Assembly: GCF_019236475.1 (NCBI RefSeq)
Contig: NZ_JAFAIX010000004.1
Location: 248,001-312,000, forward strand
Source: Chitinophaga sp.
GTDB taxonomy: Bacteria > Bacteroidota > Bacteroidia > Chitinophagales > Chitinophagaceae
DNA: 64,000 nucleotides
Reading direction: 5' to 3'
In this document: positions 36,211 to 45,500 of the stretch, one piece after another
Position numbering within the stretch: the first letter of the stretch is position 1
Layout: every line of letters starts with the position of its first letter
Notes under the pieces: model-generated
The model's database searches: none
The model's input: the letters and a program-made list of their open reading frames with translations, nothing else
Told to the model about the DNA's origin: nothing
Position numbers and translations under genes: made by a program

Positions 36211-36927
36211 ATGAAGAGATATGCACAGCAAACAAGGTTGCTAGTCGCTGTTGACTGCATTATTTTTGGTTTCGACGGACAGGAGATAAAGTTGCTGCTG
36301 ATCCAACGTGGTTTTGAGCCATGTAAGGGCAAGTGGAGCCTTGTAGGCGGATTTGTGCAGGAAGAGGAGAGTGCAGAGGATGCCGCTGCCCGCATACTGA
36401 AAAACCTTTCCGGCTTGGATGGTATCTATATGGAACAATTACATACTTTCAGCGCGCCGAACAGGGATAGTGTGGAAAGGACAATATCAGTGGCTTATAC
36501 CGCCCTGATCGACATCAAGCGTTACAAGCAGTTGCATGATGATTTCCACGCAGTTTGGTTCCCTATCAATCATCATCCTGAATTAATATTTGATCATGAT
36601 GCGATGGTAAATCAGGCCAAGGAGAGATTGCGTTATAAAGCCGCATTGCATCCGCTATTGCTGGAGCTATTACCTCCGAAGTTTACACTTCCCCAACTGC
36701 AACAGCTATACGAATCAGTATACAATACCACTTTTGATAAGGGGAATTTTAGCCGGAAGATCCTGTCAACCGGCTTGTTGGTGAGATTGGCAGACAAAGA
36801 TAAGCTGAGCTCCAGGAAAGGTGCGTTTTATTATAAGGTGGATAAGAAGAAATATAATAGCAACTTACATTCTTTTCTGAATTTCGTGCCGGATGCACAT
36901 TTGAAAAAATCTGCATCTGGACGTTAG
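36211..36927 (+). CDS. Nudix-type transcriptional regulator, AraR/NrtR-like
   Basis: A 238-residue protein with an N-terminal Nudix fold (about 8-140) and a C-terminal winged helix (FTLPQLQQLYESVYNTTFDKGNF then FSRKIL). The Nudix catalytic core, normally REUxEExG, reads RILKNLSG, so the hydrolase activity should be lost. That is the pattern of NrtR-type regulators. A Nudix-type AraR is known in Bacteroides as a repressor of arabinose genes, released by L-arabinose. It lies directly after araA, and two inverted-repeat sites are near, so it is the best candidate for arabinose regulator here. The assignment to AraR is inferred from context; ATG 36211 is preferred over TTG 36202. Confidence 0.82.
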   Translation: MKRYAQQTRLLVAVDCIIFGFDGQEIKLLLIQRGFEPCKGKWSLVGGFVQEEESAEDAAARILKNLSGLDGIYMEQLHTFSAPNRDSVERTISVAYTALIDIKRYKQLHDDFHAVWFPINHHPELIFDHDAMVNQAKERLRYKAALHPLLLELLPPKFTLPQLQQLYESVYNTTFDKGNFSRKILSTGLLVRLADKDKLSSRKGAFYYKVDKKKYNSNLHSFLNFVPDAHLKKSASGR

Positions 36928-36985
36928 TCAACTATATGCTTTAAACCCTATATCCTTCCACGTTATATCAGTATCCCTTAAACGG

Positions 36986-37078
36986 CTACATCATGCATCC
37001 GGTATTGTTCTTGCCTGTTTTCTTTTGCTCCATATAAGCAATCACCTGTTTGCGCTGGGCGGTACTAATGGTGCTAAT
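36986..37078 (-). pseudogene. possible C-terminal remnant of a lost gene
   Basis: A 31-codon open stretch on the minus strand without an early start reads AQRKQVIAYMEQKKTGKNN and ends at a stop at 36986-36988. Its amphipathic, charged pattern looks like the cytoplasmic tail of a membrane or solute-transport protein. A lost transporter would fit a cluster that lacks one, but this rests on very little sequence. Confidence 0.2.
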
Positions 37079-37096
37079 TTATATTTCAGATAAAAT

Positions 37097-37115
37097 AATT
37101 GTAAAATTGACAATT
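37097..37115. promoter_or_regulatory. candidate arabinose operator, site 2
   Basis: AATTGTAAAATTGACAATT is a perfect inverted repeat (AATTGT/ACAATT, 7-nt spacer). The first 17 bases are identical to site 1 at 30552. It lies between the AraR-like gene and the GH29 gene. Confidence 0.65.
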
Positions 37116-37141
37116 TTTTATTTTCTTGCAGGTAGATAGAA

Positions 37142-37152
37142 TTCCACGTTAT
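37142..37152 (+). repeat. TTCCACGTTAT motif (three copies in the region)
   Basis: TTCCACGTTAT occurs at 30611-30621, 36956-36966 and 37142-37152. In the first and third the final AT begins an ATG: the first is the GH51 start, the third opens a 12-codon frame MNAGYFPATVVA. A shared regulatory element or a copied promoter segment are both possible. Confidence 0.5.
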
Positions 37153-37163
37153 GAACGCAGGTT

Positions 37164-37226
37164 ATTTTCCTGCAACAGTAGTCGCTTGAAAGGTGTTGTT
37201 AACTTACCACGCTGTTGCAGGAAAAT
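37164..37226. repeat. 15-bp perfect inverted repeat in the GH29 leader
   Basis: ATTTTCCTGCAACAG (37164-37178) and CTGTTGCAGGAAAAT (37212-37226) are perfect complements separated by 33 nt. In the transcript they would form a strong hairpin about 160 nt before the GH29 start. It follows the second operator, and no T-run follows it. Confidence 0.65.
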
Positions 37227-37388
37227 TTCTAACCGCTTCGCAAAAATAGATCCCGCTTCCTATTTCCTAAAATTACCAGCTCCGCATAACGATTCTCCCG
37301 CAGCGTATTGCGTTTTACCAAACAGGAATAAATGAAGCGATTACTTTTTGATGCTATTTCCTTTTAAAGACAGAAAAATATTGAAACC

Positions 37389-39035
37389 GTGAATAGAAGA
37401 TCACTTATCAAATATCTGGGGTTAACTGTTCCAGCTTATTTATTGTCAAAGCAGGCTGGTGCATCATTGGGTGGGCAACTGGCTCCATATGCCGCACCGG
37501 GACCTTTTACCGCCAGTTGGGATTCTTTGCAGCAGTATGTAGTACCTGAATGGTACCGCAATGCCAAGTTCGGCATATGGGCACACTGGGGGCCGCAGTG
37601 TGAGCCGGAGTATGGTGATTGGTACGCACGTGGCATGTATATAGAAGGGAGTGACCAGTACAAATACCACCTGCAACACTACGGACATCCTTCTCAGTTT
37701 GGATTTAAGGATGTTGTCCATCGGTGGAAAGCAGAACAATGGGACCCAGAGCAACTGGTAGCTTTATACAAACGGGCCGGCGCAAAATATTTTTTCGCCA
37801 TGGCTAATCATCACGATAACCTTGATCTCTGGAACTCTCGTCACCATGCATGGAACGCAGTGAACGTAGGGCCTAAAAAAGATCTCATTGGTGGTTGGGC
37901 CAAAGCTGCCAGGAATAACGGGCTGCCTTTTGGGGTGAGCATACATGCGGCCCATGCCTGGACCTGGTATGAAGTAGCACAACGTGCAGACAAAAATGGA
38001 CCGCTTGCTGGTGTGCCCTACGACGGCAAACTGACAAAAGCAGATGGTAAAGGCGCTTGGTGGGAAGGACTGGACCCGCAACTGCTCTATGCGCAAAACC
38101 ATCCACTGAGCGAAAATAGCCTGGATAATGGGACCGTCATCCGGCAATGGGATTGGGGCAATGGCGTAGCAGCGCCGTCAAAAGCTTACTGCGATCAATT
38201 CCTGAAAAGAACGATTGATCTGATAGATAGATATGAACCGGAGCTGGTTTATTTTGATGATACCGTCTTACCATTGTATCCAGTCAGCGACGTAGGACTG
38301 CAGATAGCGGCCTATCATTACAATAAAAGTATCATACGTAATAAAGGTAAGCTACAGGCAGTGCTGAACGGTAAAGTACTGAATGAAATGCAGCGCAAAT
38401 GCATGGTATGGGACATAGAACGAGGACAGAGCAATGTGATTGAGCCATTCGCGTGGCAAACAGACACCTGTATCGGTGGATGGCATTATGACAAGCGGTT
38501 CTTTGATGGTAAATGGTATAAGTCCGGCAAAACCGTGATCCAGACGCTGGTAGATGTGGTGAGTAAAAATGGAAACCTCCTGCTCAATATCCCGGTAAAA
38601 GGTAATGGGACTATCGATGAGCAGGAGAAAGCCATTCTTGAAGAAATAGCCGCCTGGATGACCATCAATGCAGAATGCATATTCGATACAAGACCCTGGA
38701 AAGTACTCGGTGAAGGGCCTGCGATGGAAGGAGCTGCACCCATTGCTGCACAGGGATTCAATGAAGGTAAAGGGAAACCATTAACCGCTGGTGATATCCG
38801 CTTTACTACCAAGGGAGATGTGCTATATGCTGTATTACTGGGTTGGCCCGATGATAGAAAAATGAAAATCAAAAGTCTCGCTGCAGGAAATGCACTGTGG
38901 CCTGAAAGCGTCAACAGAATTGATTTGTTAGGAGGCGGTGAGTTGCATTTTCAACAGAACATGGATGCTTTGGAGGTCGTATTACCGGAAAATAGACCTG
39001 CATTCCCATATGCAGCAGTTCTAAAAATCAGATAA
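37389..39035 (+). CDS. GH29 alpha-L-fucosidase
   Basis: A 548-residue enzyme. The N-terminus NRRSLIKYLGLTVPAYLLSK carries a twin-arginine-like signal. The GH29 barrel is evident from WYRNAKFGIWAHWGPQCEPE, RAGAKYFFAMANHHDNLDLW, and the nucleophile region PELVYFDDTVLPLY, with Asp as expected. The C-terminal domain follows VVSKNGNLLLNIPVKGNG, a hallmark of the family. It would release alpha-linked L-fucose (or a related L-sugar) from plant or host glycans. Start is a GTG at 37389; no ATG fits. It sits after the second inverted-repeat site, which suggests control together with arabinose genes. Confidence 0.92.
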   Translation: MNRRSLIKYLGLTVPAYLLSKQAGASLGGQLAPYAAPGPFTASWDSLQQYVVPEWYRNAKFGIWAHWGPQCEPEYGDWYARGMYIEGSDQYKYHLQHYGHPSQFGFKDVVHRWKAEQWDPEQLVALYKRAGAKYFFAMANHHDNLDLWNSRHHAWNAVNVGPKKDLIGGWAKAARNNGLPFGVSIHAAHAWTWYEVAQRADKNGPLAGVPYDGKLTKADGKGAWWEGLDPQLLYAQNHPLSENSLDNGTVIRQWDWGNGVAAPSKAYCDQFLKRTIDLIDRYEPELVYFDDTVLPLYPVSDVGLQIAAYHYNKSIIRNKGKLQAVLNGKVLNEMQRKCMVWDIERGQSNVIEPFAWQTDTCIGGWHYDKRFFDGKWYKSGKTVIQTLVDVVSKNGNLLLNIPVKGNGTIDEQEKAILEEIAAWMTINAECIFDTRPWKVLGEGPAMEGAAPIAAQGFNEGKGKPLTAGDIRFTTKGDVLYAVLLGWPDDRKMKIKSLAAGNALWPESVNRIDLLGGGELHFQQNMDALEVVLPENRPAFPYAAVLKIR

Positions 39036-39118
39036 TAACTGTTGAAATGAAAAGATGGATGATATTTTATAAAAAAGCGTATAACCGTTCAAGTTCCAGC
39101 GGGTCACTGGAATATAAC

Positions 39119-39147
39119 AAAGCTCGCGTTAGTCGCGGGCTTTGCTG
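39119..39147 (+). terminator. hairpin after GH29 gene
   Basis: AAAGCTCGCG (39119-39128) pairs with CGCGGGCTTT (39134-39143) around TTAGT, with one T-G wobble. It lies about 85 bp after the stop. The tract after it (GCTG) is not U-rich apart from the TTT of the stem. Confidence 0.65.
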
Positions 39148-39173
39148 TAATTGAAAAAATGAATCGGAATGGT

Positions 39174-40628
39174 TTATAAGTTCCGATTAATCAGTTCTTT
39201 TAATTTAGGATCACCAGGGCGTGGGGCATTACCGTCAATTATTTTCCCGTCATTACTCATGAGAATATATCGGGGAATACTACCGATACGGTGTTTCATC
39301 ACGAATGGCGATTTGAAATTACCTGCTACCAGGAAGTTGTTGTTCTTATTCATAAAATCGTAATCGCTACTACCTATTTCCCATTTAGTGGAGATGTTAT
39401 CCAATGAAAAAAATAGGAAAGTGATATTTTTTTCAGCGTATTCTTTTTGCAGTTTTGCTGAAGAGGGCATTTCACTTTTACAAGGAGCACACCAACTAGC
39501 CCAGCAGTCAATATAAATGAGCTTTTTCTGCCTGCTGATCAGCGAATCAAAGTCGAGCAGATTACCATGCAAGGTGAGTAGCTGTGTAGTCCCAGCGGAT
39601 AAAACTCTTTCTTTTGCCATCAGATCGAAGTTTTGCTGGATAACCTTTTTATAGAGCGTATCGGAGCAAATTAGTTTAAAGGAATCTACATACATCGCAT
39701 AATCCTTATAATCTTTATTCTTCCCAAGATTCAGTACCTGGTAGAGCAGAAAATTGCTAACGGGTAATGACCCTTTGAAATTCTTGGCAACTGCAAATTG
39801 ACTGGCAAGTGTGGAGTGGCCACTGTTCGTATCGGTAGCAACATAGCGGTGATAATATATTAATGCTCCTTGAAAGGTGTACAGGCGGAGCAAGGATGAA
39901 TCATGGAATGCATGTTGGTACTGACGTATTGTATCTACATACCAACCAGGTATTTTTTTAGGATCAAAATTAGTTTTGTAAAAGGGCGTCAGTCTTTTTC
40001 CTATGAAGTCGTAGTAAATATATGCATGTAATAACCTATATCCTTCATCGGATATGTTCCCTCTTTTTCTGTATTCATCCAGCAATGCAATACGTTGATT
40101 TTTCAGCGATATCAGGAAAGAGTCCAATGATCTATCGTATTGACCATTTGGCGAGAAATATTTATTTGCATTTTTTTCAGATGATAAGTCAAATCCCAAG
40201 GTGGCGGCAGTTATATCTTTCAATGCATTGCATTCAAATTCCTTGTGTTTATCTGCACATTTAAAATCAATAACGGTTTCACCTGCCTTTATATCGGCTG
40301 TATAGTTATATCCTGGATAAAAGAGATAGGGTATACGAACTTTATGCTGACTGAATAGGGTAAAGGGGGCTTTCGCAGTAATTGAAATCGTAAAACTGGA
40401 GTCCTGCATTACATTATCGATAAACACCTCCTTAAATTGAATGATATTCAGCGGATAAGAAAAATACAATCTACCGCCACGTTGGATATGGAAGGTAAGG
40501 GAAGTTGTATCCGGACTTTGGGCTGCTATTGAATTATCCGAAAAAATCGCTGATGAGGTTAGAAAGATGATGTTTACCAAACAAACAAGACGCAAAAAAA
40601 AGTTACTGGGCATGAATGATGATTTCAA
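39174..40628 (-). CDS. TlpA-like thioredoxin-fold protein
   Basis: A 484-residue exported protein: signal peptide (FFLRLVCLVNIIFLTSSAIF), a long N-terminal region of about 340 residues with no named domain that I can see, and a C-terminal thioredoxin fold of the TlpA/ResA type. The redox motif is WCAPC at about residue 380 (IDCWASWCAPCKSEMP), followed by FLFFSLDN and the cis-Pro region GSIPRYILM. It would act in the periplasm as a reductant of disulfides, with the N-terminal part possibly binding a partner. Another in-frame ATG at 40613 is possible. It is divergent from the ECF sigma gene. Confidence 0.82.
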   Translation of the reverse strand: MKSSFMPSNFFLRLVCLVNIIFLTSSAIFSDNSIAAQSPDTTSLTFHIQRGGRLYFSYPLNIIQFKEVFIDNVMQDSSFTISITAKAPFTLFSQHKVRIPYLFYPGYNYTADIKAGETVIDFKCADKHKEFECNALKDITAATLGFDLSSEKNANKYFSPNGQYDRSLDSFLISLKNQRIALLDEYRKRGNISDEGYRLLHAYIYYDFIGKRLTPFYKTNFDPKKIPGWYVDTIRQYQHAFHDSSLLRLYTFQGALIYYHRYVATDTNSGHSTLASQFAVAKNFKGSLPVSNFLLYQVLNLGKNKDYKDYAMYVDSFKLICSDTLYKKVIQQNFDLMAKERVLSAGTTQLLTLHGNLLDFDSLISRQKKLIYIDCWASWCAPCKSEMPSSAKLQKEYAEKNITFLFFSLDNISTKWEIGSSDYDFMNKNNNFLVAGNFKSPFVMKHRIGSIPRYILMSNDGKIIDGNAPRPGDPKLKELINRNL

Positions 40629-40909
40629 ACAATAATTACCTTGATAATGCAGAACCTAATAAAAATAAGGATTTAAATCAAATAGTCGTAACCGTTATTA
40701 GGATCTTATCTTGTAGAGGTCAGGATTTATACAGACCATATGAATCGTATCCCGCCTTAACCGGTTTTAATAATGAAAAGATAATATTTACTAATTAACC
40801 CACCACTATATTGAAAAGTAGCGTCGATTACATGGGACTTTCGCTAAGGCTCCTGCTAACAGAATGGAATTTGAAGTAAAAAGATATTTACTTTGTAGCC
40901 ATATTATTT

Positions 40910-41485
40910 ATGAGTGTGAGACATACAATAGAATTGAATGATATGGAACTTTTTCTTCGTATCCAATACTCCGATTTGGAGGCATTCGATTTATTGTATA
41001 ATAAATATTGGCATCCCTTATTCAGCTTTGCCAACAAATTGCTCCGCTCTTATGATGATGCGCAGGATATTGTTCAAACGGTATTTATCTCTATTTGGGA
41101 AAAGCGCGCCACCATTACCATTCAACAGTCGCTTGAAAGCTATCTTTTCCAGGCGGTACGATTTCAATCCCTTAAAAAACTGGAATCACTTTTAAGTACC
41201 CCCGAACAAATTGAACGAGTACAAGAAGAATTACTACCCACATTTAATGACATCCTGCATCGTTTGCAGGAGCAGGATTTAGTTAAGCAAATACAAAAGG
41301 AAATATCCAGCCTTTCTCCTCGCACCCAAGAAATATTTTTACTAAGTAGGGAATACAAATTAAGTATTGCAGAAATCGCCCTAAAATTGGGCATCTCCGA
41401 ACAAACCGTTAAGAACCAACTGCATATCGCATTAAAAACCTTACGACATAGTATTGCCATCACCCTGATTTTCTACTTCAACTGA
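40910..41485 (+). CDS. ECF-type RNA polymerase sigma factor (FecI-like)
   Basis: A 191-residue sigma-70 family protein. Region 2 is seen in AFDLLYNKYWHPLFSFANKL and YDDAQDIVQTVFISIWEKR; region 4 in LSPRTQEIFLLSREYKLSIA and ALKLGISEQTVKNQLHIALK. It is the first gene of a sigma/FecR/TonB-receptor module, in which it would be released by the FecR-type anti-sigma factor when the receptor senses its substrate. The FecR gene starts 79 bp downstream. A TTTACTTTG stretch about 30 bp before the start may be part of its promoter. Confidence 0.93.
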   Translation: MSVRHTIELNDMELFLRIQYSDLEAFDLLYNKYWHPLFSFANKLLRSYDDAQDIVQTVFISIWEKRATITIQQSLESYLFQAVRFQSLKKLESLLSTPEQIERVQEELLPTFNDILHRLQEQDLVKQIQKEISSLSPRTQEIFLLSREYKLSIAEIALKLGISEQTVKNQLHIALKTLRHSIAITLIFYFN

Positions 41486-41564
41486 TTTGGTAACAATTCC
41501 TTAACCTACATTTACCGGTACTACTCCATCTCTTTTAGAACATACTATTAGAGAATCATCTGTT

Positions 41565-42533
41565 ATGGACCTGCTGAGGTTAAAAAGAATTGTAAATAAA
41601 TATTTGTCTGGTCACGCTTCCGTAGAAGAAAAAGCCATCATGGAGCAGTGGTTTAAAGACGCCAGGGAAGCCGCTGATAAGGAAGTAGATAAAGGTCAAT
41701 TTGACGAAAGAAAAGCAATTGTTTTAAGTAATATTAAAGCAATTATGGAGACGCGTGCCATTAAGCATGTCAATCATTTTCCTAAAAACAAACTGCGTTA
41801 CCTACAATGGACAGCGGCGGCTTGCATACTGAGCTTGTTAGTCGCGGGGTATTTGTTTAGAGGTGAATTAGGAAACATGGTAGTACCTCCTGCTATGTAC
41901 ACGGTTGTTACTAACCAGCATCAGGTTAAGGAAGTAATATTGCCTGATAGCTCCATTGTTGTACTAAATATTAATAGCCAACTTCGATATCCAGCCTCAT
42001 TCGATGGCAGCAGGAGCGTAGAACTTAATGGTGAAGCATTTTTCGACGTTAAAAAGAATTCCAATGCCAGTTTTATTGTAAAAGCAAGCCATCTAAATGT
42101 GCAGGTATTGGGGACATCGTTTATTGTATCTGATGCAAGTGCCTATAAATTAGCCAGCATTGGTGTGAAAACGGGTCGTGTACAGATTTCCGTTCCTGGT
42201 GGGCAGAAGGAGCTATCTCCCATACTTTCCCCTCATCAACAATTTACCTATATCGTGCGCGATAGGAATGGTAAAATAGAAAAGAATATACCTGTTAATA
42301 CGGAATGGACCTCACAATTATTGGTATTCAGAAATACGCCATTAAGTGAGGTGTTTGCAGCAATAGCGGAAAGTATGCATGTGAAAATTGTTTCGAACAA
42401 CCATGAAATTAACAAGCGAACATTCACTGGTTCTTTCTTGAAAGAGGATAACCTTTCTGAAATGCTCAAAATCCTTTCGGTCTCCTATGGATTGAAAATA
42501 AAACAAGTCGGCAATCAGCTAGAGATAAATTAA
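41565..42533 (+). CDS. FecR family anti-sigma factor
   Basis: A 322-residue inner-membrane protein. The N-terminal cytoplasmic part (LKRIVNKYLSGHASVEEKAI, EQWF) binds sigma; a membrane helix (LQWTAAACILSLLVAGYLF) spans about residues 80-100. The periplasmic FecR domain follows (VILPDSSIVVLNINSQLRYP, GEAFFDVKKN, LNVQVLGTSFIVSD) and then the DUF4974 domain (LVFRNTPLSEVFAAIAESMH, FTGSFLKEDNLSEMLKIL) that contacts the receptor's N-terminal STN domain. Together with the sigma factor and the TonB receptor it forms a trans-envelope signalling chain. Confidence 0.94.
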   Translation: MDLLRLKRIVNKYLSGHASVEEKAIMEQWFKDAREAADKEVDKGQFDERKAIVLSNIKAIMETRAIKHVNHFPKNKLRYLQWTAAACILSLLVAGYLFRGELGNMVVPPAMYTVVTNQHQVKEVILPDSSIVVLNINSQLRYPASFDGSRSVELNGEAFFDVKKNSNASFIVKASHLNVQVLGTSFIVSDASAYKLASIGVKTGRVQISVPGGQKELSPILSPHQQFTYIVRDRNGKIEKNIPVNTEWTSQLLVFRNTPLSEVFAAIAESMHVKIVSNNHEINKRTFTGSFLKEDNLSEMLKILSVSYGLKIKQVGNQLEIN

Positions 42534-42568
42534 TTCCAACACATATAAACGCACATATTTTTTAAATC

Positions 42569-45500
42569 ATGATGAATGATATAGGGAGATCTATGTCCAA
42601 ACTTAAACAACATAAAATGAAAAATGGGTTTACTAATCGAATGGACCGGGTATTTTTAGTAAGGAAGCATTATTTCCTGCTGCCCATATTCCTTTTGTAT
42701 ACAGTGTTTTGCTTTGCACAGGAGAAGGCACCAACCGAGAAATATAATGTTTCATTTTCAGGGAATACATTGGTAGAATGTATTGATGTCTTACAAAAAC
42801 AAACCGGTATACGGTTCTTCTACGATGCATCTGAAATAGATAAAATAAAAAGAAATTATACGAGAAGCTTCCACCAAACATCCTTAAAAATAATTGTCGA
42901 ATATCTGTTGGATAACACGTCGTTGGCATATGACATGCCAGACAGTAAGAAAATAGTTATTCGCAGGAAGATCCAAACTACTGAAACCCATACGCAAGAC
43001 AAGACTGGTGAATGGCACACGATCAAAGGACGCGTGGTAGATTTTGAGACTTCCGCGCCATTGGCCGGCGCCTCTGTAAAGTTGGTAGGGTCTTCCAAGT
43101 CTGTTGTGAGCGATAGCAAAGGGTATTATACCATTAGCGAATTAAAAGCGGGTGAATATACCTTGGAGGTCACCTATATTGGTTATGCTGCCTTCGCAGA
43201 ACCAATGAAACTCAATAGCAGTCTCACCTTTGATGTACGTATGCAGGCAGGTGGTGGGTCATTGGGAGAAGTGGTGATAAGCGCCGCAGGAAGAAAAGTA
43301 CATAACGTAGTTCATACGACAGACAAAAAAGTGTTGGAAGCTATTAAAGGGGCACAATCCGTAGTTTCAGGCATTTCCTCTCAGCAGATTTCCATGAGTG
43401 CCGACCGTAACGTGGCGGAAGTAGTGAAAAAAATTGCTGGCGTTACTATCAAAGACGACAAATTTGTTATCATCCGCGGGATGAGTGAACGGTACAACCT
43501 CACCTACCTCAATGGAAATATCGCACCCAGTACGGAGTTGTATTCCCGCGCTTTTTCGCTGGACCTACTTCCGAGTCGGATCATTGATAGAATCATGGTG
43601 TATAAATCCCCCGCTCCCGATTTGATGGGGGATATGACAGGTGGCGCGGTGAAGATATTTACCAAAGACGCTAAAACGGTGAAGCATCTGGATGTAGAGC
43701 TACAAATGGGATACCGGCCCGGTACCACCTTTAGTAATAAATTCATGACGTATCAAGGTAGTAGTACCGATTTCTTGGGCTTCGACAACGGCGTAAGGAA
43801 GCTGCCTGCTGTAGTTCCTGGTTATGGCGATTTTACCAGAGCCGGCATTACGCAAAAAGATTATGCCCAACATTTCAGCCCTTATTTACAGTATGGCTAC
43901 AAAACAGCCCTGCCAATGATGCAGTTGACGGCCAATTATTATAACACATTTAGCATTGGTGGTAGAAACTTGGGTATGCTCAGCTCCCTGAGTTATAAAA
44001 CAGAGCGCCAACAATTTGATGTAGACCGTGCTGCTAGCTTCTGGGGAACAGATGGTAATGGCAGACGTACCCACGAAACTTCTCGCGAATCTCAGAGCAT
44101 GGAAACAGTGCAGTTAAACCTATTGCAAAATTTCACCTATAAGCTTCGCGATAGCAGCAAGTTGTTCTTTAAAAATTACCTCTTGCAACAGGGACAAAGT
44201 ACGACTGTGGTACGCACCACTAAAAACAACCAGTATGTTGTCGGAGATTCCACCACAGACCTTTCCCATCTTACAGGTATAAATTGGAAGGAGCTTGCTT
44301 ATGGCTATAATGTATATGAACGTAACATTATTCTGGGCTATACACAGCGGTTTTTATATGCCGGTAATTTGGGCGGTGAACATTATTTTTCAAAGGGCAA
44401 ACAACTGTTGGAGTGGAACCTGGGCTACACCTTTAGTAGGCAAATGATTCCAGACCAACGTGTGATCCGCTTTAACCAAAACAGACAGGATGGTGGAGGA
44501 ACCAGGGGCTTCGGACAAACCGTAGATCTCAGTTGGGGGGCCGCCTACCGTTATATAAAAGGGCCTGATGATATAGAAAATAGGAACAATAATTTGGAGC
44601 GCGGTATGATATCCCGTACCTGGTCAAGAAACAATGAAAATGTTTATAATGGCGCACTTGATTATACCAATAAACTAACTCCTTGGATTACTTTAAAGGT
44701 AGGTACCTATCAACAATGGAAATCGCGGGTGCTGTTTCGCCGCGCCTACACCCTCAATGAGGGCGATTTGAATTCTGCTGGTTACCCGGAAAATGATAAC
44801 GCTACTATTGGGAGCAACGGTCAATACATGGATTTTAATAAAGTCTTCTTTACAGAACAAGACTTAGGAAAGGTTTGGAGTACTGATTATTTAAAGGATG
44901 ATGGGAGCGCGCTTAAAGTCTATGACCGTACTAACGGTAGCGATGCTTATTCCGCCACCGAACAACTCAACGCCGGTTATGCAGCCCTCAGTCTTTTACC
45001 ATTTAACGGTAAATTGGATATCTATGGCGGTCTCCGAGTAGAGTATAACCGACAAAAGGTAGCAGGCGCCATCCCTGGTTCCAACCAGGGTAGTATTAAC
45101 TATCCTGTGTTGGTAGACAATAAAACGACCAATTATCTTCCTTCTGTAAATATTAACTATCGCCCTTCTCAGCAATTCGTTGTACGTGGAGCATATGGTA
45201 AAACGGTGAACAGACCGGAGTTTCGCGAGCTATCACCTTATAGTGAACTGGACCAGTTGAACAATCAGACCGTCCAGGGGAATCATTTCTTGAAGCCCGC
45301 TGCTGCCACCAATTATGATGCCCGCATAGAATGGTATCCCAAAAACAATGACAAGGCGGAAACCTTTAGCATAGGGGCTTTTTATAAAGAATTGACCAAT
45401 CCTATCGAAAGAATGATTACGCGTAATCTTTTTTTTGGCGGCCCTGCTAACATCAGTTTTGGAAATGCAGATAGAGCAACTGTACAAGGATTGGAGTTTG

